From the NCBI GenBank assembly GCA_035578175.1, contig JAQMRL010000005.1:56649722-56713721 (forward strand): a stretch of 64,000 nt of DNA, given 5' to 3'. This document shows positions 1 through 13,800 of the stretch, piece by piece (position 1 is the first letter of the stretch; each line of letters begins with the position of its first letter). The notes below the pieces were generated by a model. That model was not told the origin of the DNA and did no database searches. It saw nothing but the letters and a program-made list of their open reading frames with translations. The position numbers and the translations under genes are program-made. Source of the stretch: Catonia carolina (Eukaryota; Arthropoda; Insecta; Hemiptera; Achilidae).

Positions 1-741
1 ATTAATACGCATTGTGTGTTCCTTTAAAAATGTCTCTTCTAAAGATCTTTACGAGTATTCTGTATTATTAAATTACTGTTAATCTATTTATAGATGATAA
101 TAGTGTACAATAAAGACTTTTAGTTGATGAAAGTGTAGTATGCATAATAAGTGTCGTAAGGTGGTCGATACAACGGTAGCCGATGCTCAATAAATCTAAT
201 AAAAAAGTGACAATCAAAAGTGAAGATTTAGGAGCTTTTAATAGCAGAAGACAAAATTTTCGTGAAGGGATAGACCTTAGTTCTTTTATAACAATTTCCA
301 CTTATCTATATTTTTGTTACATTGCACCTTCATCCACTAAGCTCTTCAATTCCAACTTGCCTTTCAAGATGTATAGTAGACCTGCTGTACACCTTTATTA
401 GTTTTCTGTTCTTTAAAAATGCACTGAAAATTACTTCAAGAAATTTACTTATTTCATTACTTTAGGAAACACCTGTAGCAAAACCTACTCTTTCTTATAC
501 TTTGTTAACAAGATCAAACCTTTGTTTGTTGCAGTTTTCAAAAAAATCATAAAAATTACTAATAAGTTGTCTTCTTTGGTTGTTTATAATTTTGTCTCAG
601 ATCTTTTTCCGAATTGTAGTGGTGTTCTGGTTAGTTTACGACAAACTGCATAATACAAATACTGGTAAATTAGTGAATACAAAATATATTTACACTAATA
701 AACCATCAGCAAAACCAACTACAATTTACATCTACTACCCT
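1..741. other. Unassigned AT-rich sequence at left edge
   Basis: The C-terminal exon(s) of the MINPP1-like gene would be expected on the minus strand here or further left. One possible acceptor on the minus strand (near 428) opens a short frame, but its translation shows no family motif, so I do not call it. No other feature is seen. Confidence 0.4.
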
Positions 742-1130
742 ACTATTTGGACCTTAAACAGGGCGACTGCACACCGGCTTGAGGCTTTTGAACTGTGCTC
801 GTATAGGAGAATATTGACAATTTTGTGGTCGCAGAAACTCACTAATGTTGAAGTTTTGTTGGGAATGAACAAGGATCTGGTATTGCAAAATTGTTGACTG
901 CCGTAAGCTGCAATATCTGGTCATATTATGAGAAATCAACAAAGATATGATCTACTGCACTGCATTCTGCAGGGGAAGATAGAGGGAAAGAGGAATCCTG
1001 GTAGAAGAAGAATTTCCTGGGTTGCCAATTTGAGGGCCTGGTTTGGTAAGAGCTCTACGGAATTGTTCCTGATTGCGAATAATAAGGTCAAAATAATCAT
1101 GATGATCGTCCACATCCAGATAGGCAAAAC
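742..1130 (+). mobile_element. RTE-like LINE fragment (RT C-terminal region)
   Basis: Across two frames the translation reads HRLEAFELCSYRRIL..W then QGKIEGKRNPGRRRISWVAN and LRAWFGKSS. This is the C-terminal part of the LINE family seen open at 16969-17917. It is decayed by stops and frameshifts. Confidence 0.8.
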
Positions 1131-1377
1131 AAGAAGACAGTACTATTCTATCTACTGCAGTACTGCAGATTACCATATTAGTTAATAAACTGTCTGTAAA
1201 GATACTAACTACAATAAAGCTATTTCAAATATTATCACGAATTGATGAATATTTAATGTCAATGAACATAAAAATGACACGATGAAAAAAAAGCAAAATG
1301 AAAGAGAATAATGTTTTCAGAAAGGAAAGTAACAGGCACATTTATTTACACTCTGCATTTATTCATAAAATGACAGG

Positions 1378-1590
1378 TAAGAAATACAGGAAGCTGTAGA
1401 ATATCATGCAGGAAAGATGCAGGTAAGCATGGTACAGATTGAAGGGAATCATGGTTGCAGAATCTTCGAGACTTGTATGGTGTGAGTTTGGTTTCCGTTT
1501 TCATCGAGTAATCAATAAAAGTCAAATAGCCTTGATGATAGCCGATGTTTTCCAAGAACAAGGTACAAAGAAGAAGAAGAAAAAGAAACC
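1378..1590 (+). mobile_element. RTE-like LINE, extreme 3' end with AAG-rich tail
   Basis: The translated pieces WLQNLRDLYGVS and KVK..L.MIADVFQEQGT match the family's C-terminus (MRLIANVLGGHGT). They are followed by the same (GAA)n-type tail, at 1568-1586. This is a second, separate 3' end just downstream of the 742-1130 fragment. Confidence 0.7.
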
Positions 1591-1663
1591 TTTTTCAACA
1601 GAGAGACATTACTACAGCAGGAAATGTAAAAAATTAATAAATAATGTGTAAATAAATACTTAC

Positions 1664-1867
1664 TTGTAAAATATTGCTTGAAGATTAGACATGAATGGTC
1701 CAATAAGTGAAGTTTGCCATTTTCTTTTTGTTACATTATAGTAGTTGGTATGAGTTATCTTGTAAGGATCTTTTGCAATTCCTAATCTTGATAAAACTGC
1801 ATTAACTGCAGTTGTGTGAGTAAAATAAAATACTCCATTTGGCTCAAATTCATTATTTGCTATTCTC
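1664..1867 (-). CDS. MINPP1: MINPP1-like exon 8 (proton-donor region)
   Basis: The acceptor CAG is at 1870-1868 and the donor GTAAGT at 1663-1658. It encodes TRIANNEFEPNGVFYFTHTT, then LSRLGIAKDPYKIT...NYYN...RKWQTSLIGPFMSNLQAIFYK. The histidine at 1818-1816 aligns with the family's proton-donor site (HAE in typical MINPP), but here it is followed by Thr-Thr. The good donor shows at least one further exon downstream. Confidence 0.88.
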
Positions 1868-4800
1868 CTGAAACAAAACAAAAATAATAATTATCAATGG
1901 TACCTTCTGGGGATTAAATTTGTGGGGGGGAGTAATAATAGATGATATTTCTTTCTTTTTTTTGTTCAACGTCCGACTGTTCTGCAATTACTGCTAATGC
2001 AGACAGTGAAGGATGAAATGAGTTTTGTAACATATGAAAATATGCCGTGCCTGAATGGGATTCAAACTCAAGACCGCATGATGAGAGGCTACCTTGTTAC
2101 CAACTACGCCAATGTGGCCGGTGTAGTAATAATAGAAGATAAAACATACTAACGGTCAGACGGGTAGATAACAAAATTTACAAAATAGTAATTTTTTTAT
2201 TCTCACTGAGAAAATTTAGAAAGATAATCTGAATTAAAAGTTAACAGTTTCCAAACCTAAGAATGATGAAGTGAATTTTAAGATGAAGTGAATTTTAAAA
2301 TAAACAATATTCGAATTGAAAGGGAAAAGGTGTACAGATACCATGTCAGTCCACTTTACTGTATGCAGCAATGTCTAGCACTCTAACCACAGAGCCATGA
2401 AGACCACAGTACCTTGGCCATCTGACTAAGTCACTATTTCATAACAACAGCAGAGAAATTTCAAACAAAATTTTTTTATAAAATGTACCATCAATTAATT
2501 TTTAGGTTAGTATAAAATTTTAGGAAACGAGTTTAAATTTTTATATAAAAATTCTTGAAAAGATTTTTGGCCCTTTTATGCAAGAAATAATTTTCTTTTT
2601 TGCTTTGATTTTTTAGATAGAACATATTAGAATAAAATATAAAAAGGATAAATGTTGCTACAATATTAAATTATCGATACGTTCATTTTAAATATTTAAA
2701 AAAAGTCCTTAACATGTCCTTTGTGTTTTTCCACACAAGTTAATGTTAAAAACATTCAAAGATATACAGTAAGGTCAAAGAACTTGTAAAAAGAGAACTT
2801 AATTGAAGCCTACATAATAAAATAATGTATATAAATAGTACTTAATTCTTAAGTTTAACTTTTTACATTTTTTTTAGACATAACCCCGGCTATCTATGTT
2901 CCCATAGTAGAGTAAAATATAAAAGAAAGTTAAAGAGAGCAAAGTTCTTTAGATTATTACAATATAGAAAAGTTGTAAGTAGCCTGTCTCCAATGTACAG
3001 GTTGATCCAAAAGTATGTTAATAAATGAATTACTTTAAAAGATTTTTTCTCTTTAATACATAATACGAGGTTTGATCAAAAATAACGAAATTTTAGTTTT
3101 CTTAAATAATTTTTAGTTATTCATCTATATTAATTTTATTTGTCCCCTTCAAAGTAACCCTCCTCAGATATAATACACTGGTGCCAGCGCTTTTTCCAAT
3201 CTTGGAAGCAATTTCGAAACTCACTTTTTGGTATAGCTGTCAGCTCCTTTATTGATACTGATTTTATACCATCATTGGTGGCAAAACATCGTCTTTTCAT
3301 GGTTCTCTTGAGACCTTGAAACCTTTGTTTCAATGTCATATCATATATCCACGTTTCTTCACCTGTTATGACCGTTTGCAGAAATTCTGGGTCAGTGTTA
3401 ACTTCATTCACCAATTCTTGGGCGTATCCACTCGATGTTCTTTTTATTCAAAATTTAGTAATTTCGGAACAAAGTTTGCTGCCATGCATTTTATACCCAA
3501 AGCATCCGAAAAAATTCCTTGACATGATTCAAATGATATACTGACCTCATCAGCAAACTCTCTGAAGTGATTCTGCGATCTTTCAAAATCATTTTCCTCA
3601 CTTCTACGACCCTGTTGTCAGTTAATGATGTGCTAGGGCGTCCAGGACGATCATCAGCTTCAATGTTTTCACAGCCATTTTTTAACCGTTTGTACAAATC
3701 GTAAAATCTTTTTTACTCATAGTAGATTCAACAAAAGCCACTGTCAACATTTTGAATGTAGTACTACATGCATCCAGGATGATCGTCACCTTCAACGTTT
3801 TTACAGCCATTTTTGAACCATTTGTACCAATCGTAAAATCTTGTTTTACTCACAGTAGATTCACCAAAAGCCACTGTCAACATTTTCACTGTGGTAATAC
3901 ACTTGATACCATTTTTTCACAAAAAATTTAATGCAAACTCTCTGATCCACTTTTTTTGGAAGTAACAAATCGCCGAGTGATAGCAAACACTTGTACTCTT
4001 TTCAACTACTAACAATAAAATGTACAATCAAAATGGCTGCAAATGCAAACGTATGTTATAAACAGGTGTATCAAGAAGGTAAAATTTTGGAAATTGAATT
4101 TACAAAGCTCCCAAAATTAAAAATTCTCGTTATTTTTTCATCAAACCTCGTACATACTTGCAATTGTATATAATATAAAACTAGCAAGCATGAAAACTTG
4201 CATTTGAATCACGGTTGAGTGAAGTGGTAATTTTAATTTCTGAGGTGAATGAAATGAAGGGACATTTAACAAAATAGAATGTAAAACCTTTTCACAACAA
4301 GAAGCAAACATAGTAAACAATCATATTTTTCAATACTGTGAGGAAGGCAAGTTAAACTACCACGATCCTTGTTTTACTTAATAAAATTTCTAAGTTCTAA
4401 ATTACTTTTAAATTAACTTTTTAGGATGATACAAATGGGGCTGTAATTCAGCTTCTACTAAAGAACTTTTGAATCACCCTATAAAACTTTTCTTCTCTCT
4501 TTCCTTCTCAGTTTTAACCCCTTCACCTTTTCGTAATTAATGTTGCTATTATGGATATTTGACTCCTTAATAATAATACATTTTAGATCTAATAACTTCT
4601 GCATTGTCTGCTTCCCACCTTAAATAAGATTAATTAATTTTTAATGCATTCAACTTGGTTAGGAAAGGAAACTTAAGAAAACATTTTTCAATAGAAATAT
4701 AGATTCAATGATAGATTAGAAATTTCACATATTTTCTAGAGAAATCTTTTCAAACTGATTTTAAATTAGTATTTAAATCTTAAATTAGTTTTTAATTACA

Positions 4801-7800
4801 TTTACAATATTATTGATTACAAAAAGTTTTAAATGTCAATTTATCTACAAAGGTAAAAATATGTTTAAAACTGAATAAATGTGTAACAGCACAGAAATAT
4901 GAATTTTAGATACATTGATTTTTCAGCTTTTTTAAAAAAGATATATAACTTACTAAAGTTTTAATATTCTGTGCAGCAATGACTTATGATACATCTTACA
5001 GATTTTAGATCTTGACAGATGACTGATGTGAGATACACACAATACAAAAACCCAACTCAAATGCTGAACGCACTTATTTATTCACTGAAAATGATTATTG
5101 CACAGACACTCAAAAGTATCTTTAAAGAATAAAATACAAATATACAGAACAGTCATAATTTATGTTTTTTTTTCTAAAAGATATCATTCATATTTCAAAG
5201 GCTACCATACAGCATTGAAAATTTAAAAATTCCAAACAGATTATTGAACCTAAGTTTGACTACAGCCTTACCTACAGAATAATTTTGTATACTCTACCTT
5301 AACTTAAGACCAACAAAAAATATAACAGTGGTATGTACATGTAGCCTAATGTAAGTAATAAAAAAACCATTTTGACAAGAATTGTGTTCGTAATAAATGA
5401 TTGACAAAGAGATCAGATATTAAAAAGACAAAGTTCATGGTGTAGTGGTCCGCATTATTGGCATCTATTCCAGGTTCTGGTCTCAATTTCAGGTTAGGTC
5501 CGACATATTTTTATCTGTAGCTACTCTATTTATCTTCTCACATTAATATCTAGCACAAGGCAAGGATTATGTAAGGCCCTACACATCACTCAAAAAAGAA
5601 ATTAATTAGACCTAATATTTATACTATTACAATAACTTTTCATTTACAGTCAATATTGGCAGCAAAAGTTCAATACATTAAAAACATTATTTATTTATAA
5701 AGATGTATGTAGTATAACCTTGCTTAAAGCTGACTTTCACTTAATGTCAAGATCATGAAACCACTTCGTCTACAGAATCTATGACGTGTCATACTTTTCT
5801 TGTCACTCAAATCAGTCATGGCCACAATTTAACATTTTATTGTTGAAATCCCGATCAGGTATAAAAAAATGGCAGGCCAACATTTCGGTATTTTTTTAAT
5901 ACTGTACTTAATGTTCTTTTAAGAAATGTCCTTAGAGTATACATACTTACTAAGAACTTGAAACTAAATAAATTCAGAAAATTTTAATTTTTGCTAAAAG
6001 TGATTCAGATTTGAATAGCCAGCGGTCTACTGAAATTCGGACTAGTTTTATTGACATAACAATTGTATAAAATGTTGAATCTCATCAGAAATAAGATCCA
6101 ATACACTATTTTCATAATATTAAAAACTGAGTAGGGATACACCTTATTTTTATTATAAATCATTTCTTAACTTACGTGAATCTTTCCATCATATCCCGAA
6201 CAGCAGGGCAGCCAACTTTTAAATTTATATCTACTCCGTACCCAGATTTGTAATAGTACCACAAATCTCTTACGTATTCCATCAACTGAAAATAAAACCA
6301 TTTTTAAATTATAAATGAATAAATGTTCAAAATTACAATTTTGAAATTATAAGCAGCCTGATTACAATGGACGCCCTAATAAGGAGAGTTTGATAGACAA
6401 ACCTGTAATGATTTGGTTATGTTAGTAGGATGGAGAAAAGTAGACTGCCTATAAGGATGATATTCTTGGAGATGGAGTGAAAACCAAGAGGCAGATCAAG
6501 AGTAAGGTAGATGAGTTCAATCATGGATGAATTGGTAAAAAGATGTGATGCCAAAAGAACAATGGAGGAGAAATGTTTTAGCAATAGAGAGAGAGAGATA
6601 GGAAGGAGTTTTGTTGGAATTGAACTGAGTGAACTTGGAAGAGGGATTAAGAGGATGATGATGGTGGTGATGAATATTATGTTCAAGAAAAACTAACCCT
6701 TTCTGGAAAAAGATTACAGTTGATAATAAACGATTTTTTTTAAATCACATCAGCAACTTAACCATCAGGAACTACAGTGGAAATATGAACAATATCAGAG
6801 GGCAACATCAGTTTAAATTTTCAGACCCTAGACTGGAAATTGAATTCAGAACCATCCATTTTAATTTAGTACAATACCATTACAGTATTCAGGGGTGTAG
6901 TAAAATTAAACAATGATGTTGTGAAAAGTTTTGAAGGCCATAAAGAAGAAATTTTTGTTCTTTATACATCAAAAATTCAGCTCCATTTGAAAGATAATTT
7001 GGCCTTTTTGGAACTTTTAAGCCCAAAAACCTTAATAAACTGGAAAAAATATAATTCATAGTAAACTTTCTAGCAGCAAGTAATGCGTGAGTAGACACCT
7101 ACACTTCTTAAATTCGCTACGTTGTAAAGTTTTTCAAAGATAAATCAATCGATGCATTTCCAAAACTATGTAAGTGCCATTTTGGGTGAAATACGTTTTC
7201 TTACAAAAACATGTTGTAAATACTGTTTAACAATGGTACAGTAGATTGTTTGCCTACTGATCCTAGTGACAAAAATTTGAACTTGAGAAACAACTGTGCA
7301 GGTCAAAACATTGTAACACAAATGTGTTTATTCCTTCTCTAGTAAAATTTTGTTTTTAGCACTTACAATTTTTTCAAAATGCACAAAATATCTAAGAATT
7401 CTACCATTATGTGTATGTGCTAGAACCCCAACCATCAAAATACATCGGTAACAACTGTCTACAATTCAGATCAGTATAAAAGTAACTAACTACCTTTACT
7501 AGGATTTGAACTACAGAACCTTTTTCTCCATTTTTCATCTTGTGAAGGAGCATTATCATCCCATTTCACCCATTACATTCTTACTTTGTTGTATAAAATT
7601 GATTTAATACGTTAAAATAAATTTCTTTTACTATATTCAATACCTTTAGTTCATCCTTTGTGAATGCAGCACACCACGCTGATGTCTTGTAGTAATCCCA
7701 GGATTTGCTGTATGCACACATCATATACATATTATGTAGATCCACTGTAAAAGAAAAATATTCTTTGTAAGTCTATCATTATTTTTTCTAGAAAACATTA

Positions 7801-10800
7801 TTAATTTTTGTGAAGGAACAGGGATGTCTTAACTCCACATTTATCAATTAATGAGTGATTCCCAGCATAATAAATACTTGTTTATCAATTCTCAGTAACC
7901 ATCCTTTATGTATAAAAGGAAAGCCTTCCTTTAATGAAGCCCTGGATGGTGTGGAATAAGGCATCTTGCAACAGAGTCAGGATAAGTAACATTAGATATG
8001 CTGACGACACCACGGTACTGGCTGACAGCCTGGAAGGTTTACAATAATTTGATAGATTGGACAGTACAGTTACAGTCAGTGGTTTGGACTGAATATCAAC
8101 ATTCTGAAAACAAAGTTCATGATAATTAGCAGAGAGCATGTAAGAGGAGCTTACCTTTATATCAACCAGACCCGGATAGAGAGAGAGTACAACACTATTG
8201 TTACATGGGAACCATGATAAATGAACAATGTGACAATACACAGGAAATAAAGTGCCATATAGGTAAGGCAAGAGCAGTATTTAATAAAATGGGCCCTATT
8301 TTAAATAGCCTTAATCTTACACTTGCAATGAAAATGAGGCATCTAAGATGTTATATCTTCTCTGTGCTCCTGAACGGTGTAGACTCCTGGACCTTGGATA
8401 AAACCATCACAAGGAAACTGGTGCCATTTAAGGTGACTGTATAGAAGATTGTTGAGGATCCCATGGACTGCTTGGATGACAAACATAGAATTTTTCAGGT
8501 GAATGATGAAAGATGTGGAAATCATTTACACCATTAAATGTAGGAAGCTCCAATATTTGGGACATATGTGAAATGAATCAAGATATACATTACTACAAGC
8601 CATTCTGCCAGGGAAAATACATGGAAAAGAGGACCTGGCAGAAGCAGGTTATTGTAGCTTCAAAATCTGAGAACTTGGTTTTGAAAAAGCTCAGAAAAGC
8701 TATTTCCTAGTGCAACAAACAAAGTGAAGATTGCTATGATGGTCAACAACATTCAGAAAGGATAGGAACCTGAAAAGAAGATGCATAAAAGCAAGTAGAA
8801 CTGAAATTAAGGATGCATGAAATTTACTCCAACAGCGCTTCTTCGAATAGATCCTAAGAGAAACATATTTTACAAATCCCTATAGATCTTTACTTATGCT
8901 AATGATATTATAATAATAGCATGACAAATATCATATTTAAAAGGGCTATGTAAAGGAAAGGAACAACTGAAAATTAGTGTTGGTCTCATAGTAAATGAGC
9001 ACAAAACAAAGCAGGCCTAAAAATAGTTTTGACTGATGATGGTAAAAATTGAGTTGCTCTAAAGTTTATTATCAGAGAAAAAAGATTTAATGAAGATACT
9101 GAATTTCAGTTCTTGAGAAATAATTAAACCACAAAAATGTAAGGAGTGATGAAATATAAGGAGTAACGAGAATGAATTCAATTAAGAAATAGAGCCCACT
9201 TTACTAATGTACAATTATTAATTTAACAACAGATTATTAAGTAGGAACATAAAAATGGAATTATGCATATGTTTGGTATGACCAGTTATCACCTGTAACT
9301 GTGAAAGATAAACTTTGTCACAAACAGATTGCAACATGTTGAGAAGGTTTGAAAGTAAAATTTTAAAGAAGTTTTTGAACCGATGAGATTAATACTTACT
9401 GAACGTTAAATTATAAAGAAACCCAAGCCTTCTGCTTATATTGTAAGTGGCTTCCTTCATTAATTCAGTTTCCTTAAACAATTGTACTTCTTTAAATGCT
9501 TCAGGATTTTCATCAACTTCTTCACTCCAGACTGGACAACCTTTGTAAACCTGTAGAATAATATTTTATTGCATGTAAAAACAGCCAGTATGAAAGGAGT
9601 ATATGCCATTTTGAACACTAAAATCACAAAAGTAACCTACTTAAAATATTAATTTAAATAATATTAATAATAATTTAAATAATATTATAATTATTAATTA
9701 TTAATATTAATAATATTAATATTAATATTAATTATTAATTATTAATATTATAATTATAATATAATTTAAATAATATTTAAATAATATTAATTTAAATAAT
9801 ATTAATAACATAATAACTATAAGTTACAATCTTTGTTAGTAAAACCATCCTTTGTTCACCATCAGAGGTTCATCCAATAACAGGGCCAGCTCGTAGCCCA
9901 TATCAGGTCTGGCATTTCTATATCACTCATTTTTATTTATCACCCTTAATTTGAATTAGAATTAATGTACAAAACAGACAAGACATAAAAAATCCGGTAA
10001 CAAGAATTGTTCTGTTCTCAGTGCCACCTCATGTAAAGTAGTCCTGCACAACTGAATTTAGATATGTACAAGGATCATTTGAAAAGTAAATAACGTTTTC
10101 CTTATTATTTTGAATTTTTTTTATTATAGCCAAACAAAACCTTTTTACAATCTACCTGATACTTAAACTGTTTTCCTAAGTGATTGCCATTTAAATTTAA
10201 ACACTTGTTATACCCTTCCACCAATTTTGGTATGCCCTCTGCATACTCAGTTTCCGCCAAGTTGTTTAACCGCTCACTAACACCCTCTTTCAGTTCGTCG
10301 TCATTTCCATAGCGATGGAAATCACTATGGACCATGACCTGGCTATAGGGCAGATTATCAAAAAGCTCCCAGTGAAACTGTTGCAGCAAGTTCTTCAACA
10401 ATGCAGCAGAATGTGGTTGTGCATCATCGTTACAAGCACAAGACCGCTAGACAACAATCTATGCAAACTTAATGCATCATTTTCGAACTGAAGCCTCGAT
10501 CCGCAGGTAGCGCCAGACTGGTCCAAGGTGACTCGGCAGCAGAGGTGGTGGGGGATCTGTATGGCTCATCAGATCAAAATTTTCTTTACATTCCGAATGA
10601 CCCTTGTACATTTAAAAAAATCGTAATTAACACATTTCTCAAGTGCATACATTTAGTGTACAGCAATTGTTACTAATGCTTAGTATTTAAGACACTAACT
10701 AATACACAAATAAATACATAATAATTTATTTATTTATTTATTTATTTCCTTTATTACTCCTCCAAAAGAGCAAAGCCCGTGCTTGGAGGAGGATTACTCT

Positions 10801-13800
10801 AATTACAAAAAATACATGGCACAAAAATAAAACTACAATACAACAATAATAGCACTGATAAAAAAACAATAAGAAATAACAGTTAATACCAATACATTAA
10901 ACAGTTAACAGTTAAAATTGATTAAATAAAATAGAATACTTGATTAAAACGCTTATACAAAAAAAAAGTTACAATAGTAGTGGCATGTGGTCCAGATATA
11001 TTTGAAGATGCTAAATAAAATCATAACAAACTTACCTACAGAACATGTAAAAAAATTTAGTACCTTTGAGTACAGCTTTGTAGAATATGGACATCAAACA
11101 CGGCAAGTTAAAGTTAAATAGAGTACGCCCACAGTTAATTTATGAAATACAGGATCATTCTAACATATTCAGATTTAAATCGTAATTTTCAAATAAGATT
11201 CACATTGTGGGACTAAGGAAGATATTGTGACTTTGTATAATTTTTTAGCAGACTGGGTTAACAAACATCCAGTAGAGGATATGCACGACAAGAAGAGATT
11301 TAACACTACTGCAATGAGGGCTTGTGCCTTCAAAAATAAGTGAAGAGTTCCTAATACATAGAAAAATAAACTTATACTGGTAAGGTAAATATAAGTTGAC
11401 GATCGTCAGCGAGAGTAAGACTGGACTATATGGGGGTTGGAAGTGCTACAATATGTGCTTTATAAATACATCAAAGCGACAGCTCTAACCATGACCTCAT
11501 ATCATGTTGTAGTTTTACTCTTACATTGATTTATTATGTTTACAACTATGTCGTTTTATAAACATCCCATTGTATTATTTATCGATTCTTAATAATTATC
11601 CTAAATAATAAACATTCATTCTAAATAAGCCATAATACTAGGCCTAAGCTACATTTAGTATCCTTTTTGGTCATCAGCAGTAAACTGAATTACTGCACTC
11701 TGACATTTGTAGTGATAGACTAGTTAGTCTGTGAGTTCCGTCGATGCGATCTTATTATCGTGAGTAATACTAGTTTTACAGTAATTTACAGTAATTTCAA
11801 AATGTTATTGTATTTTAGGGTTTTCATATTTCATTATTTTCAGTAAAGTTATGTTAAATTGCAATTGAATTTTAAACAATTCACTTTCTATAAATAATTA
11901 CATTACTTCTTACTTATTTAGTGTGACGGGTCATGAACTGAATTTTATTACTTAAGTGTTTGTGGTGGTTACATTTTAAGTTACATGTTTGATACATGTC
12001 TTATGCTTTCAAGTTGGCCGATGTAAGTAGGATAGATAGTATACTGCCCTCCACATGATAGGCGCAATCATCAACTTATAGCGCGGATACCAGTACTACT
12101 AAGTATCCACAGGACACCCGAGAGTAAAATAATGTAAAATACACACATACTAAACAACTCCATGACACCGCTAATATAAAACAATTAACATACACATGCA
12201 TAGAACATGCAGGTGCAGTGCGCTGGTCAACCTGTCGAAATCTCTTCACTACTAAGGGTTGGGCGGGGAGAGCTAAGCGTACATACTTGCCACTGAGATC
12301 TCCATTTTCATGGCAACCCACTCACACTGGAAGAGAACTGGAGGCCACCTCTCTAACCTTTTTCTTGGGCATTTATTGTGTATATTAAGGCCATTACAAG
12401 GGCAATTTAAAACATTAGAAAGTGCTCTAAGCAGATACAATCATTTTATATACTTTTTTACTCAACACTTCTTCATTTATTGTAAAACAAAAAACAATAA
12501 TAACAGAAATTATACTTATTTTGTAAGAGAAATTAATCTCGATACTATCCAGAAAATAGGTGAAGAGGCTCTTCACCTACTTCACCTGAATAGCTGCCAC
12601 TACACTCCTGACACTTACCTTGATTACTGTGTTATTAGCTGGAGGTACTTCGACACCAGAATCTGGTCCAAACATTCCTTCAATAAATGCTTTCGCACTT
12701 AAACGTGTTCTTGTTGTATCTGTAGATGTAATCTGAAATTATTATAAAGTTTCATCCATTAATAAATCTTTATAACACATCCTGCAGAATACATTCAATC
12801 CTATTGTAAAAGTATTTAATTTTTCACTTACCTGTTACAGCTGCTACATCACTGTCTTGTTTTTTACCTTTTTTTCTTTGTATAAACCTATTTTCTACTG
12901 ACATGTTTTGGTGGATCCACCATCATCAGAGAACATAGAATTGAAACTAAACATTTTAATATTTTCAGATGTTGAATTTTTAGTCATTAGTTTAAACTCA
13001 ACTTCAACTTTTTACCCTGATGATGATGGTCAAGTCAGTAGAAAGTAGGATTAAGTAAAGGAAAAGTGGTAAAATAAACAGGTACTGTAGCAGCTATAAT
13101 GGGTCAGTAAAAAATTAAATATTTTTACAATAGGACTACCATATAAATTCTTGAAGTTTAAATTAATGACGTTTGACTCATTTTAATTTTTATTGGTTTT
13201 CCTTTTAGTATTTTTTTTCCTTAGTTGATTTAAATATACACTGTTTGTGATGGAAGATATTCTAAAGGAAAATCTAGAAATACTAATATTTCTTGGAGGA
13301 CATAACAAAAAGAAGCAAAAGTAGCTTAAGTACAAAGCAGGTAAAGGTTAGAACCATTAAACAAATAAATATTCAAGATATATTTAAAGAAACTTTGGTT
13401 TCAGTGCTTAGAAGAACAAGTGTAGGTAACTCACAAGGTACTCACTTGAAATTTTTCAGAAGAGTATGGTACATCAAGTATTTCTTTAAATTTGGTTTTT
13501 AAACGTAGAGCGAAATATTTATGTTCATTCCAACCCTGTATAGTCAAATTTTGATGTTCATCTTCAGTTAAATTATACTGCCATTTTCTGAAATTTTCAA
13601 GATCCTCTTTACACAGGCTTCCCACTGAAATAGAATAATAAAATTATACAGCATTTAATAGTTTGAAACATGTACCTAACATGTGAAACATGTACCTTAT
13701 GTGAAAATTTAAATTCTATAACATTTTCCACATTTGGGCAACATAAAGTCTTGGACTGCCAAGTCCAAAATTAAAAAAAAGTATAGACTGGAAAGTAAGT

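Noticed and set aside
9648..9815. Possible origin or matrix-attachment region
   Set aside because: Only AT-rich low complexity is visible; there is no sequence basis to assign a function.
12310..12702. 130-codon plus-strand open frame
   Set aside because: It runs antisense across MINPP1-like exon 4, which is supported by family motifs and splice phase.
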